Of a DNA stretch of 64,000 nt, positions 1-8,399 are shown in pieces. Under the pieces are notes generated by a model. It saw only the letters and a list, made by a program, of their open reading frames with translations, was not told the origin of the DNA and made no database searches. The stretch is from Pseudovibrio sp. Alg231-02. Lineage in GTDB: Bacteria; Pseudomonadota; Alphaproteobacteria; Rhizobiales; Stappiaceae. Positions within the stretch are counted from its first letter, which is position 1, and each line of letters starts with the position of its first letter. The stretch spans positions 697,068 through 761,067 of the forward strand of contig NZ_FREX01000001.1 of the NCBI RefSeq assembly GCF_900143565.1, given 5' to 3'. Both the position numbers and the translations under genes were made by a program.

Positions 1-821
1 GGAGCATCCCGCACCCGGCCCATCTCGAACCATTTGCGGGCGAATAAAGCGTCTTCCCGGTCTTCAATCAGTTCGCCATCCAGCTCCTGCCTACCTAATC
101 GCGTGCCACCGTACCGCTCTGCCATTTGCAGCAGAAACACCTCTGCCAGAAAGGCGGCATTCGCTTTCGTTCCGGCCTTGGTCATCACGGTGCCTTTGTC
201 TTGCAGCAGCAGTTTTAACAGCGGCGTGGACTTGGGTGTTGTGGTCACCAGTTGTTGTGGTTGCACCCCAAGACGCAGACCAAACTGGAGCATGTCGAAG
301 GTTTCTGTTGCGTTGCTCCACTTGCCTGCTTCATCACACCAGGCAGCGTCAAATTGAGGACCGCGCAGAGCCTCAGGATCTTCTGAAGAAAAGGCCCGAG
401 CGACCGCGCCGTTCGCCCATTCCAATCGGCGCCGTGATGGGTTCCACAGAGGCTTGTGGCCTGCTGGGTGAACGGTGAGCAGACCGGAAATGCCCTCGAT
501 CATCACCTCCCGCACATCCGCGTAGGTTTGGCCGACGAGCGCAATATTGCCAGCCGCCGGACCAGCCCATGCCTCCCCTGCAACCTTGCCTCTCACCCAT
601 TCTGCCCCTGCTCTTGTTTTGCCTGCACCGCGTCCGCCCATGAGCAACCATGTGGTCCAACTGCCCTCAGGCGGGCGTTGATGGGCGTGTGCGAACACCT
701 GCCAGTTATATTGAAGATAACTCAGTTCATGTGCATTCAAGGAGGCGACAAAGTCATGAAGTTTGCCCTGCGCCACACAAGCTTTCAATGCGCTGCGAAA
801 GCTGTTGTCGCATCTGGTCAT
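1..821 (-). CDS. Terminase large subunit, GTA-like DNA packaging ATPase (3' end beyond window)
   Basis: This is the ATP-driven DNA-packaging motor of a phage or gene transfer agent (GTA). Reading leftwards from an ATG at 821, the frame stays open to the window edge (about 273 codons). Walker A is GGRGAGKTRAGAEW at roughly residues 60-73. An acidic Walker-B-like WCDEAGKW and a TTTPK coupling motif follow, then GTRLGRQELDGELIEDR near the edge. The order and spacing match the terminase (ORFg2) of alphaproteobacterial GTAs. The usual DELAKW is DEAGKW here. The start overlaps the upstream terminase small-subunit-like gene by 68 bp. The C-terminal nuclease domain lies outside the window, so an intact nuclease cannot be confirmed. 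A prophage terminase of the same family is the alternative. Confidence 0.85.
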   Translation of the reverse strand, partial: MTRCDNSFRSALKACVAQGKLHDFVASLNAHELSYLQYNWQVFAHAHQRPPEGSWTTWLLMGGRGAGKTRAGAEWVRGKVAGEAWAGPAAGNIALVGQTYADVREVMIEGISGLLTVHPAGHKPLWNPSRRRLEWANGAVARAFSSEDPEALRGPQFDAAWCDEAGKWSNATETFDMLQFGLRLGVQPQQLVTTTPKSTPLLKLLLQDKGTVMTKAGTKANAAFLAEVFLLQMAERYGGTRLGRQELDGELIEDREDALFARKWFEMGRVRDA

Positions 822-1263
822 CACTCACCTCTTCTGTGTTGTCCTCACCGTGTGCTTGCTGCAGGTCGATCAACATATCTAGCGTCTTGGCGAGGCTGGT
901 AATGGCTTTTGCTGTGGCATCCATCTCTCCTGCTGCTGATTGCGGATCGCCGCTTAGCTTTTTCAGTTTGGCTTCCAGTGCGCTGACTTGTTTTTCAAAG
1001 GCAGCATAAAGACGGGCAATCAGGCGCCTGCGTTCTTCTGGCTGAGAGCTTGCAAGCTCCTGCGCCAGCTCCCATTTGCGCAGCCATCCTTCCCGTTTGA
1101 TCTTGGTGGTGATGGTGCTGCTTGGCAGGCCTGTTTTGCGAGCGATATCAGCAATTGAGATAGCCTCTTCTTCCACCATGCGGCGGACAACCTGCCAGAC
1201 CTCTAATGGCACACGCAGTCGTGCTGCCTGCTCCTCCTGTTGGGGCTCTTGCTCCTCCGCCAT
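754..1263 (-). CDS. Terminase small subunit-like HTH protein
   Basis: A protein of 169 residues lying directly upstream of the terminase large subunit and overlapping it by 68 bp, which is the usual position of a small terminase (DNA-recognition) subunit. Residues about 30-65 hold a helix-turn-helix (AISIADIARKTGLPSSTITT) followed by a basic stretch. A glutamine/glutamate-rich N-terminus and a helical, coiled-coil-like middle (FEKQVSALEAKLKKL) follow. The ATG at 1263 was chosen because GAGAGGAGG sits just before it. The frame continues upstream to 1359, but that extension runs through a palindromic repeat and has no ribosome site. The family assignment rests on position and the HTH, not on strong similarity. 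Confidence 0.7.
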   Translation of the reverse strand: MAEEQEPQQEEQAARLRVPLEVWQVVRRMVEEEAISIADIARKTGLPSSTITTKIKREGWLRKWELAQELASSQPEERRRLIARLYAAFEKQVSALEAKLKKLSGDPQSAAGEMDATAKAITSLAKTLDMLIDLQQAHGEDNTEEVSDDQMRQQLSQRIESLCGAGQTS

Positions 1264-1289
1264 CGTTCCTCCTCTCGCTAAAATTGATT

Positions 1290-1334
1290 GCGTATCGTTG
1301 TCCGAAAACCGGTGCCCACTTTTCGGCGATACGC
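1290..1334. repeat. RIME-like intergenic palindrome
   Basis: Nested inverted repeat. Outer arms are GCGTATCG (1290-1297) and CGATACGC (1327-1334). Inner arms are CCGAAAA (1302-1308) and TTTTCGG (1320-1326) around a centre containing ACCGGTGCCCAC. The sequence style (CCGAAAACCGGTGCCCACTT) is that of the short dispersed palindromes common between genes of rhizobia and relatives. It lies 27 bp before the terminase operon start, so it would form a hairpin in the leader if transcribed. Confidence 0.7.
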
Positions 1335-1607
1335 TGTAGGCACAAAAAAAGCCGCCCATTGAAACAAGGAGCAGCTGGTCAATTCTCTAAAATGTAGTGC
1401 AGATAGAAAGAGTAAGACTGCCTCTGCAGGCACCGTCACACTTTCTCTAGCATGCCAAAACCCTATCAAAACAGCGGTGCGCTGTCAAGATTATATTCCT
1501 AGAGTAAGTCGTCCAAAGAGGCATGGACACTTATCCCCGTTTCACGTTAGGATTGAAACTCGTTCAACTTTAAATAAAGAAAGCTGTAAGGCTTTGATGC
1601 GACATTC

Positions 1608-1637
1608 AAAAAAGCGCAGGCCCTGAGGCACTGCGCT
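1608..1637 (-). terminator. Rho-independent terminator of the UPF0260 gene
   Basis: Arms AGCGCAG (1613-1619) and CTGCGCT (1631-1637). Read on the minus strand, the stem-loop is followed by a run of six T. It is 84 bp past the stop of the gene at 1721-2215. Confidence 0.75.
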
Positions 1638-1720
1638 GGCTTTACAATTGCTTTGAATTTTGACTTATACCCGCTTCTCACCTGTGGAGAAGTAATTGAA
1701 AATAAACATATTTTGCAGGA

Positions 1721-2215
1721 TCAGTCTTTGGTGTATTCCTCATCCGGCCAGTCGACGAGATAGTTTTCGAACTCTTCTGGCTCCATTCCATCTTCGCTGA
1801 TGGTTTTGTCTTGGACAGAGATTCCGGCGTCATGCACGCTTTGCGGATCTTTGGAAACAAGCGGATGCCACCAGTACAGATCCCTGCCCTCACGGATTAA
1901 ACGATACGCACATGTTGGCGGTAACCATTTCAAAGTTCTTACAGTTTCCGGCGAAAGCTGTACGCAATCGGGCACTGTGTCGAAGCGCTGTTCATAGTTT
2001 TTGCACCTACATGTGGTTCCATCCAGCAGAGTGCACGCGACGTTTGTCCAGTAGATTGCGCCTGTGTCCCAATCTTCAAGTTTGTTCAGGCAGCAGCGTC
2101 CACATCCATCACAGAGTGACTCCCATTCTTCATGGGTCATCTCATCAAGGGTTTTGGTCTGCCAGAAAGGGCGGTGACTCTCAGAGTTTACGGATACCAT
2201 TTTTGTCGTTCTCAT
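1721..2215 (-). CDS. UPF0260 / YkgJ-type cysteine-cluster protein (YcgN-like)
   Basis: A 164-residue protein of the UPF0260 (YcgN) family. Its signature is the N-terminal cysteine cluster [18 protein letters not shown] at about residues 35-52, followed by [18 protein letters not shown] and a later PDCVQLSP and PPTCAYRL. These cysteines probably bind a metal or Fe-S cluster, but the biochemical role of the family is unknown. Length is normal (about 150 residues). The first ATG has GGAA at a usable distance; an internal ATG at 2200 is possible. It stands alone, followed by a clear terminator, and is divergent from the penicillin-binding protein gene 112 bp away. Confidence 0.85.
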   Translation of the reverse strand: MRTTKMVSVNSESHRPFWQTKTLDEMTHEEWESLCDGCGRCCLNKLEDWDTGAIYWTNVACTLLDGTTCRCKNYEQRFDTVPDCVQLSPETVRTLKWLPPTCAYRLIREGRDLYWWHPLVSKDPQSVHDAGISVQDKTISEDGMEPEEFENYLVDWPDEEYTKD

Positions 2216-2327
2216 TGCAAAATTCCGATGGGAATATCGCGAGGATGTCGCTTAGCTAGTTCTTCGGTTTGGTTCATTGTCCCCCTTTGCGCATTCAGGG
2301 GTGTGACCGGTACTACGGGTAATCAGT

Positions 2328-4565
2328 TTGGAAGAGAACTCTGATAACAGCGAAAAGCAGAATGTCACGGAAAATTCTGCTGAAAATGTGAAAAAAAAGG
2401 GCAAGGAGCGATCTTTTACCCTTCAGGATCTATCTCAGCGGATGCTTGCAACCGATGCATGGCTGGATTCTGCGCTTTGGCACACCTCACAGTTTTTGGG
2501 GGTGTTCTTTCGTGAGTACTCGGCCTTCATGCGCCGGTTCTCCCTGCGCGGCCCCTCCAAGTTTATTGCAGGGCTTGCTTCTGAAGGGCTGACCTATTGC
2601 GCGTTCGGCTTTCTGATCGTGCTGACCTTTGCGCAGCCGGCCTTTAAAGCAACGGAACGTTCTGACTGGAAGACCACCTCCGACTTTTCCGTGAGCTTTT
2701 TTGATCGGTTCGGAAACCCGATCGGCAAACGCGGCATTTTACTGAACGACAAAATTCCACTGGATGAAATTCCTGATCACGTGATCCAGGCCACCCTTGC
2801 TACCGAGGACAGACGGTTTTTTGATCACTTGGGAATCGACTTTGTTGGTACCTTCCGTGCCATGGTTGCCAACGTGAAAGCCCGCTCTGTTGTGCAGGGT
2901 GGCTCGTCGATTACACAGCAGCTGGCAAAAAACCTGTTCCTTTCAAACGAACGCACATTACAACGCAAAATCAAAGAGGCCTATCTCGCTTTATGGCTTG
3001 AGATGAACCTGACGAAGCAAGAAATCCTCAAATTGTACCTCGATCGCGCCTATATGGGCGCGGGGACATTTGGTGTTGCCGCTGCTTCTGAATTTTACTT
3101 CGGTAAAGACGTGCGCGAAATTTCGCTGGCAGAAGCTGCAATGTTAGCAGGGCTTTACAAGGCTCCTTCCAAGTATGCACCCCATAAAAACCTACCTTCT
3201 GCCCGTGCTCGTGCCAACGAGGTCCTGACGAATATCGTGCAAGCGGGCTTCATGACTGAGGGACAAGTTATCGGCGCCCGGCGTAACCCGGCAGAGGCGA
3301 TTGACCGGACCAAGAGCCGGGCACCAGATCATTTTCTCGACTGGGCGTTTGAACAGGTGAAAGACCTTGCCGAACAGTACCCAGAGCTCAGTAATGACAG
3401 GGTTATTTCTGTTCGCACCACGCTAGATCCGGGCATGCAACAGGAAGCTACCAACCAAATCGAGAGCACCTTACGTCAATACGGTGACCGTTACGGTGTT
3501 GAAGAAGCGGCCATGACAGTTATCACCACCGAGGGCGCTGTGCGCTCCATGGTTGGTGGACGCGATTATGATGAAAGCCAGTTCAACAGAGCCACTGATG
3601 CGCTTCGCCAACCAGGTTCCTCGTTCAAACCGTTTGTGTACATGACGGCCTTCCTGAATGGATATGAGAGCGAGAGTGTTGTCCCCGATCGTCCAATCAG
3701 CATTGGCGGCTGGAGTCCACGCAATTATACCCGCAGCTATGCAGGCGCTGTGACGCTGAAGACGGCGTTGACCAAGTCAATCAATACCATTCCCGTTCGT
3801 CTGGCACAGGCCATCGGGCGCGATAAGATTGCAACTACCGCCTATATGATGGGGATCAACAGCGAACTGCGTATTACCCGTGCTATGCCGCTTGGAGTCT
3901 CTGAAGTTACGGTTCTTGATATGACAAGTTCCTATGCGGCCTTCGCAGCTGGCGGGAAGAAAATTGACCCCTACGCCATATTAGAGTTGCGCAATTCAAA
4001 AGGTGAGTTGCTTTACAACCATGATCGTGACGCTGGCCCTTCTCTGCGGATTCTGCCGTTTGACAAGGTCTCGATGATGAATGATATCCTGGTGAATGTG
4101 GTGGAACGTGGCACTGGCCGACGTGCCCGGCTGGATGGGATTACTGCAGCCGGTAAGACTGGTACGACACAGGCTTATCGCGATGCCTGGTTCATTGGCT
4201 ACACGGGCAACCTTGCGGCTGCGGTCTGGTACGGAAACGACGACTTCTCCTCCTCACGACGCATGACCGGGGGTAGTTTACCTGCGATGACCTGGGGCAA
4301 CTTTATGAAGTATGCGCACCAGGGGTTGGAGCTGAAAGCTATGCCCGGTGTGGAGCCACCTGAAGGTAAGGATGTTATTGCCGCGAATGGTCTCAGTGAT
4401 GTTGAGGTGACTGGCCCACCTGAACTGCTCAACAGAACATCACAGCAAGTTCTGGAAGCGCTTGGGAAGCGACTGCGTGCGCTTCCATTCAACAGTATTT
4501 CTCAGTCAAACGTGCAGGCCCAACTGGGCTCTGACGCAAAGGCGGATGTGACTTATACCCGATGA
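2328..4565 (+). CDS. Class A penicillin-binding protein (PBP1A family)
   Basis: Bifunctional peptidoglycan synthase of 745 residues that polymerises glycan strands and cross-links stem peptides at the periplasmic face. After a charged cytoplasmic N-terminus and one membrane segment (about residues 88-105) comes the GT51 transglycosylase: catalytic E160 in EDRRFFDHLG and the GGSSITQQLAKNLF motif. The transpeptidase domain has SxxK (S431-K434, in QPGSSFKPF), SIN in TKSINT, and KTGT (K610). All catalytic motifs are intact. The start is TTG at 2328, because a stop lies just upstream in frame; a later ATG is less likely. The stop overlaps the next ATG by 4 bp, so it leads an operon with the DUF1214 and DUF1254 genes. 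Confidence 0.93.
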   Translation: MEENSDNSEKQNVTENSAENVKKKGKERSFTLQDLSQRMLATDAWLDSALWHTSQFLGVFFREYSAFMRRFSLRGPSKFIAGLASEGLTYCAFGFLIVLTFAQPAFKATERSDWKTTSDFSVSFFDRFGNPIGKRGILLNDKIPLDEIPDHVIQATLATEDRRFFDHLGIDFVGTFRAMVANVKARSVVQGGSSITQQLAKNLFLSNERTLQRKIKEAYLALWLEMNLTKQEILKLYLDRAYMGAGTFGVAAASEFYFGKDVREISLAEAAMLAGLYKAPSKYAPHKNLPSARARANEVLTNIVQAGFMTEGQVIGARRNPAEAIDRTKSRAPDHFLDWAFEQVKDLAEQYPELSNDRVISVRTTLDPGMQQEATNQIESTLRQYGDRYGVEEAAMTVITTEGAVRSMVGGRDYDESQFNRATDALRQPGSSFKPFVYMTAFLNGYESESVVPDRPISIGGWSPRNYTRSYAGAVTLKTALTKSINTIPVRLAQAIGRDKIATTAYMMGINSELRITRAMPLGVSEVTVLDMTSSYAAFAAGGKKIDPYAILELRNSKGELLYNHDRDAGPSLRILPFDKVSMMNDILVNVVERGTGRRARLDGITAAGKTGTTQAYRDAWFIGYTGNLAAAVWYGNDDFSSSRRMTGGSLPAMTWGNFMKYAHQGLELKAMPGVEPPEGKDVIAANGLSDVEVTGPPELLNRTSQQVLEALGKRLRALPFNSISQSNVQAQLGSDAKADVTYTR

Positions 4566-5263
4566 CACACACCCCTCACATGCCTTTGGTGGCGGTTCGC
4601 GAACCAGAAACCACCCAGATTTTTGATGGAGAAACCTCCTGGCAAAAGCCTTGGCCTCATATTTCGCCACTGCTTTTCAAAGCGCCGTTTTTCTCGTTCG
4701 GACCGTTTTTATTCTCCATCATGATTGCTTTGATCGTGGGGATAGGCAGTGCTTATCTGTCGCTCAACAGAGGCTCTCCGTTCAGCGCACTGGAAAGCGG
4801 TGTGTGGGTTGCGCACCCGCATGCAGGGACGATTGACAGTGATCCTTACAGTACAGCTATTTTTGCACGAACCGGGCGCGTGCCGCTTGGAAGCGGTGAA
4901 GGCATTGCATTTTACGCTGCCTTTGATGACAGCGGACGAGCACTAGACCCCCAGTGCAATTACCGAATTGCCGGTAAAGTGCCAACTACACGGCTTTGGA
5001 CCATTACAGCTTTGAACAACGCACTGGAGCTGCTGGCGACTGATGCCGGTCGCGCCTCCTTGCATAGCCATGGCATTTTAACGGATCACACAGGCGCGTT
5101 TGCAATACAGGTTTCTCCTGAAGCCCGATCGGGGAACTGGTTGCCAACCGGGGGGAGTAACGGGCTGGTGTTTGCCATGCGTCTTTACGATATCCCCTAC
5201 ACCACGGGTGCCGGTTTGAGTGCCCCTGTGATGCCTGCTGTTGAATTGGTGAGCTGCAAATGA
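4562..5263 (+). CDS. DUF1214 domain membrane-anchored protein
   Basis: A 233-residue protein with an N-terminal cytoplasmic segment and one membrane helix (about residues 42-65, FGPFLFSIMIALIVGIGSAY). The rest would lie in the periplasm. The C-terminal half matches DUF1214: CNYRIAGKVPTTRLWTITAL, then HSHGILTDHTGAFAIQVSP and FAMRLYDIPYT. DUF1214 often occurs with DUF1254 in one protein; here the two are separate adjacent genes. It overlaps the PBP gene before it and the DUF1254 gene after it by 4 bp each, implying translational coupling. Function unknown; a cell-envelope role is inferred only from the operon. Confidence 0.85.
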   Translation: MTHTPHMPLVAVREPETTQIFDGETSWQKPWPHISPLLFKAPFFSFGPFLFSIMIALIVGIGSAYLSLNRGSPFSALESGVWVAHPHAGTIDSDPYSTAIFARTGRVPLGSGEGIAFYAAFDDSGRALDPQCNYRIAGKVPTTRLWTITALNNALELLATDAGRASLHSHGILTDHTGAFAIQVSPEARSGNWLPTGGSNGLVFAMRLYDIPYTTGAGLSAPVMPAVELVSCK

Positions 5264-5850
5264 ATGATCTCCTCAAAAAACTGCAGGACCTTTACATTTC
5301 CCCCCGCTGGATTTTATGGGGCGTTGGCGGATTGCTCGTCGCGGGGATAATTCATGTGGCCATTGTTTTGAGCGTTCCTGCTTATGTTCCGCATTCCCCC
5401 TATGAACGCGTTGGCGGCTTTGGTGCGGATCGCAGTTTTCAGATGCTGCCACCGATCCTGCCACGCAGTGAGCCTCTGCCGGATCTTGATCCATCTATGC
5501 GCCATGCGATCTGTCGTTATTCCCTTGAGAACGGCCCATTGATAGTGAGCGCGTTTGCTCCCTCTCCGTTCTGGTCTCTTGGCCTGTTCAACGAAAAGGG
5601 ACAGGTGACTTACAGTCTCAATGACAAGACATCTGAGGGCGAAGCTGTGCGCATGTTGGTGCTGACACCGCAGCAGCTTTCGATCCTGCGTGAGAACCCG
5701 CCAGAAGACCTGGAAGAGATGATTGTGGTTGAGACGAATGAGCTGAGGGGGTTTGCGCTGTTCCGTGCCTTTGCGCCGTCCAACGCGTATCTGCCACAGA
5801 TCTCCGCAGCGCTGCGATCTGCAACTTGCTCTGACTTGCCAAAGATTTAG
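5260..5850 (+). CDS. DUF1254 domain membrane protein
   Basis: A 196-residue protein, last of the PBP operon, starting in a 4-bp overlap with the DUF1214 gene. It has one N-terminal membrane helix (about residues 19-40) followed by an extracytoplasmic domain of the DUF1254 type found in alphaproteobacteria: RYSLENGPLIVSAFAPSPFW, then VRMLVLTPQQLSILRENPPE and RGFALFRAFAPSN. No catalytic residues are known. It ends 12 bp before the convergent lipoprotein gene, with no strong terminator between them. Confidence 0.82.
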   Translation: MNDLLKKLQDLYISPRWILWGVGGLLVAGIIHVAIVLSVPAYVPHSPYERVGGFGADRSFQMLPPILPRSEPLPDLDPSMRHAICRYSLENGPLIVSAFAPSPFWSLGLFNEKGQVTYSLNDKTSEGEAVRMLVLTPQQLSILRENPPEDLEEMIVVETNELRGFALFRAFAPSNAYLPQISAALRSATCSDLPKI

Positions 5851-5862
5851 AGCACCACTCGG

Positions 5863-6705
5863 CTATTTTTGCGGAACAGCGCTCTCCAAACCCCATCCGG
5901 TAAAGATGCGGGACGGTTTTTCGACTTGTTCTGCCGGACGTTTGACCTCAGCATAACATTTGGAGGGCAGTTCTTCATAGGTTCGACGCAGCTGTTCGTA
6001 ACCTTTGCTCGCGTCCCAGATTTGCTGGGCAGACGGGGTTTCCACTTCCAGCGCGTTGATGGCGATCTGATAGGCCTGTAGGCGGTGGCCTGTGGCGCGG
6101 AGTACCCAATCCACAAAGGACTTATTCTCGCGGACCCTCGCCTTTACCCCCGTTGCAAACTGCGGGCTCACCTGAGTTTGGCGGCTCAGTGCCTCCAGAC
6201 GCTCATGATCACTCACCAGAACCTGACGGGCAACTTTGCAAAACGGCAGGAGGAGCTTTTGATCAGACCTCATGTCATCAATCAGACGGGTATAACGCGT
6301 TTCGCTGGAGCGGTACTTATCCGAGCGCAGATAAACGTAATAGTTTGACGGATTGATCGCAGCATATGGATCTTTCAAAAAACCCTGACGTTCCAACTGA
6401 GCCTTGTTGGCTCCAATCCAATCCTCAGAGGCCGGAGGAACAACCAGCGTCCATCCGCGATCGCGCAGTTCATTTTCCTGATCTGTCAAATTGAGGTTGG
6501 AGACGTCTTGCTTCTGGGAATAGCGGTAGAGCATGCCCAGATCTTCTGCAACGCGGTCATGGAGGAAATTTGGCTTTGCTCTGCCAAAATCTCCAGTGGG
6601 TTTGGCGCAGGCAGACAACAGCAGGCTGGTTGAAGACACAAGTAGGAGACAAGTCGCAAAGGCCCGACCTTTGCTGATCAACTCTGTTTTCCCGAACTCG
6701 CCCAT
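5863..6705 (-). CDS. Hypothetical lipoprotein
   Basis: A 280-residue protein with a lipoprotein signal peptide: basic start, hydrophobic core and the lipobox LLSAC within the first 35 residues. It is probably anchored to the membrane by the acylated cysteine. The mature part is mixed charged, has two further cysteines (LPFCKVAR and PSKCYAEV), and matches no domain I recognise. The ATG at 6705 is preferred over an upstream TTG at 6747 because it places the signal peptide normally. It is convergent with the DUF1254 gene, so it is not part of that operon. Confidence 0.7.
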   Translation of the reverse strand: MGEFGKTELISKGRAFATCLLLVSSTSLLLSACAKPTGDFGRAKPNFLHDRVAEDLGMLYRYSQKQDVSNLNLTDQENELRDRGWTLVVPPASEDWIGANKAQLERQGFLKDPYAAINPSNYYVYLRSDKYRSSETRYTRLIDDMRSDQKLLLPFCKVARQVLVSDHERLEALSRQTQVSPQFATGVKARVRENKSFVDWVLRATGHRLQAYQIAINALEVETPSAQQIWDASKGYEQLRRTYEELPSKCYAEVKRPAEQVEKPSRIFTGWGLESAVPQK

Positions 6706-7082
6706 GACACACAATCCCACTGCTTGCAGCAATGGAGATACAGGCAAAGAACGTAGGAAGCTAGTCCCTCTCGTATTCCGAGTGCTCTTCTACAACGCGA
6801 ATAACGCCAACTCTGCTGCGGCAGCCTAATCCTGACGGCATTTTGTAGACACCCGGGAATATATGGATCTGGGCTGATGAAAGCTGACGATCAAAGCCTC
6901 TGCGTATCTCTAAGGGTTGCCTTCGAGACCGCTCAGTCACGAGATAATGAAGTGTACCCATCGTTTGTCCTCTGGCACATTTACCGGTCAATTCCGTGGT
7001 TCTTCCAAGCCTCAGTTAAGCGGAGTTTCAGTTAATGAGCTGTAAAGCATTTGCTCCTAAATTTAGCTAGTAATTATATTCG
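6706..7082. other. Intergenic region between divergent genes
   Basis: 377 bp separating the leftward lipoprotein gene from the rightward DUF2336 gene. The last 80 bp are AT-rich and suitable for a rightward promoter. No gene or repeat was recognised. Confidence 0.5.
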
Positions 7083-8006
7083 ATGTCATATGTGTCGCTG
7101 CGTATTTCTGGCGATTGCGAAAAACATCGAGAAATCATTGTTTTGCGTATACAGGTTCCTTCACTCATGGAAGACAGGTCTCAACTCTTAATTGCAGCAA
7201 CAGAGGCTTTTGCTCAAACCGGCCATTCTCATGCAAGCTCTCATATGTATGAGGAGTTAGCGCTGCAGCACCTGTCATCAGCCACTGCGGCAAGTCGATT
7301 GAAGGTAGCGCACCTGTTGTGCCCGATCTCTCATGCTCCGGAGGCCGTGATGAAAGCTCTTGCAAATGACCATGACCAGATGATTGGAGAATACGTTGCT
7401 CTCAATTCCAGGAGCGCCGTTGCCCCTTCACATCCAGCCATTTCCTCTGATGAGCTTGCAGAAGATCTGCTTGGTCTCTTCCTGGAGAGCACACCGATCT
7501 CATCATACAAAGACCTTTCGGCAAGTCTGTCAGATGCCTCTGCTTCAGATGACACGGTTGACGCTCTGACGGAGAATGAGGCGCAAGAACTTACACTTAG
7601 GGGTCTAAAATTTGGCCACACGAGCATGGTAGGCCAGTTGGCGCACGCCTGCCGCATGACTCCAGATCAGATTCATCAATGCTGCACGCATTCTTCTCCA
7701 GACGGGTTCATTGTCATGCTCGTTGGTCTTGGGTTCTCTTCCCGTCTTGTCGATCAGCTGCTCGTACGGTTTTGGGGCACACTCATTGAGACGGATCGCA
7801 TGAGAGACCTGCAAAAGTCTGCTGCTGGTGTTAGCAAGAAGATTGCGCGACAGTTGCTCTGCAGCTGGAGTGGAGAGATTTCTCATCCTCGCTATCACAC
7901 GATTTTTGAGGCAACCGAGACAGTTGTGAGGGAACTCAAAGCCCAGGGCACATCTTTAACGCGTCCCTCAGATTACCATTCAGAACTTGCGACCCTTAAA
8001 GCCTGA
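7083..8006 (+). CDS. DUF2336-like protein
   Basis: A 307-residue, helix-rich protein resembling DUF2336 proteins of alphaproteobacteria: repeated helical units with DLLGLFLEST and then TSMVGQLAHACRMTPDQIHQ and DGFIVMLVGLGFSSRLVDQL. There is no signal peptide or catalytic motif, so it is probably cytosolic. The start is uncertain: the ATG at 7083 lacks a clear ribosome site, and the ATG at 7167 (MEDRSQLL) would give a more family-like N-terminus. The 3' end overlaps the convergent DUF1491 gene by 27 bp. Function unknown. Confidence 0.65.
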   Translation: MSYVSLRISGDCEKHREIIVLRIQVPSLMEDRSQLLIAATEAFAQTGHSHASSHMYEELALQHLSSATAASRLKVAHLLCPISHAPEAVMKALANDHDQMIGEYVALNSRSAVAPSHPAISSDELAEDLLGLFLESTPISSYKDLSASLSDASASDDTVDALTENEAQELTLRGLKFGHTSMVGQLAHACRMTPDQIHQCCTHSSPDGFIVMLVGLGFSSRLVDQLLVRFWGTLIETDRMRDLQKSAAGVSKKIARQLLCSWSGEISHPRYHTIFEATETVVRELKAQGTSLTRPSDYHSELATLKA

Positions 8007-8366
8007 AAATAAATCTTCAGGCCCCGGCTCTTTTGGCAGTGACAGGAAGCTTCTGGCTTCCTTATCTTCAACTTCGACAACCCAGAAGTCAGGGTCCATG
8101 CGTTCTTCGCGTGTGAGTTTGGTTTCAATTTCCTCTCGTGAAGTCTTTTCCATCAAACACTCAAACTCGCGATCAAGTGGTTTTTCCTCTTCAAAGAAAG
8201 ACTGTGGCGCAGGACCGTAAAAGTCGTAGGTCGTGTCCAACCGATCAACAATGATGAAGATGGCCCCTGCTTCCAGCGCGCCTTTGCGGCGTATGCCCGC
8301 GAAAGCACCTTCCCCGAAGCACCGGCGTGTGTAAGCAGCGACCCAAAATTCAGAGGTTACTCGCAT
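7980..8366 (-). CDS. DUF1491 family protein
   Basis: A 128-residue protein of the DUF1491 family, small and widely conserved in alphaproteobacteria. Typical stretches are RVTSEFWVAAYTRRCF at the start, GAIFIIVDRLDTTYDFYGPA in the middle, and RMDPDFWVVEVEDKEA near the end. The ATG at 8366 is preferred to an adjacent TTG. It follows the PG-binding gene on the same strand after 33 bp, so the two are probably co-transcribed. No function has been assigned to the family. Confidence 0.85.
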   Translation of the reverse strand: MRVTSEFWVAAYTRRCFGEGAFAGIRRKGALEAGAIFIIVDRLDTTYDFYGPAPQSFFEEEKPLDREFECLMEKTSREEIETKLTREERMDPDFWVVEVEDKEARSFLSLPKEPGPEDLFSGFKGRKF

Positions 8367-8399
8367 CAAGTTGTCTTTCTTATTGAATTGGTCGCGCTA

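Larger units (their letters stand above)
1264..1720. other. Intergenic region, terminase operon leader and UPF0260 tail
   Basis: No convincing gene. It holds the RIME-like palindrome at 1290-1334 and the terminator at 1608-1637. Between about 1380 and 1600 nothing recognisable was seen apart from AT-rich DNA that could carry the leftward promoter of the terminase operon. Confidence 0.5.
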
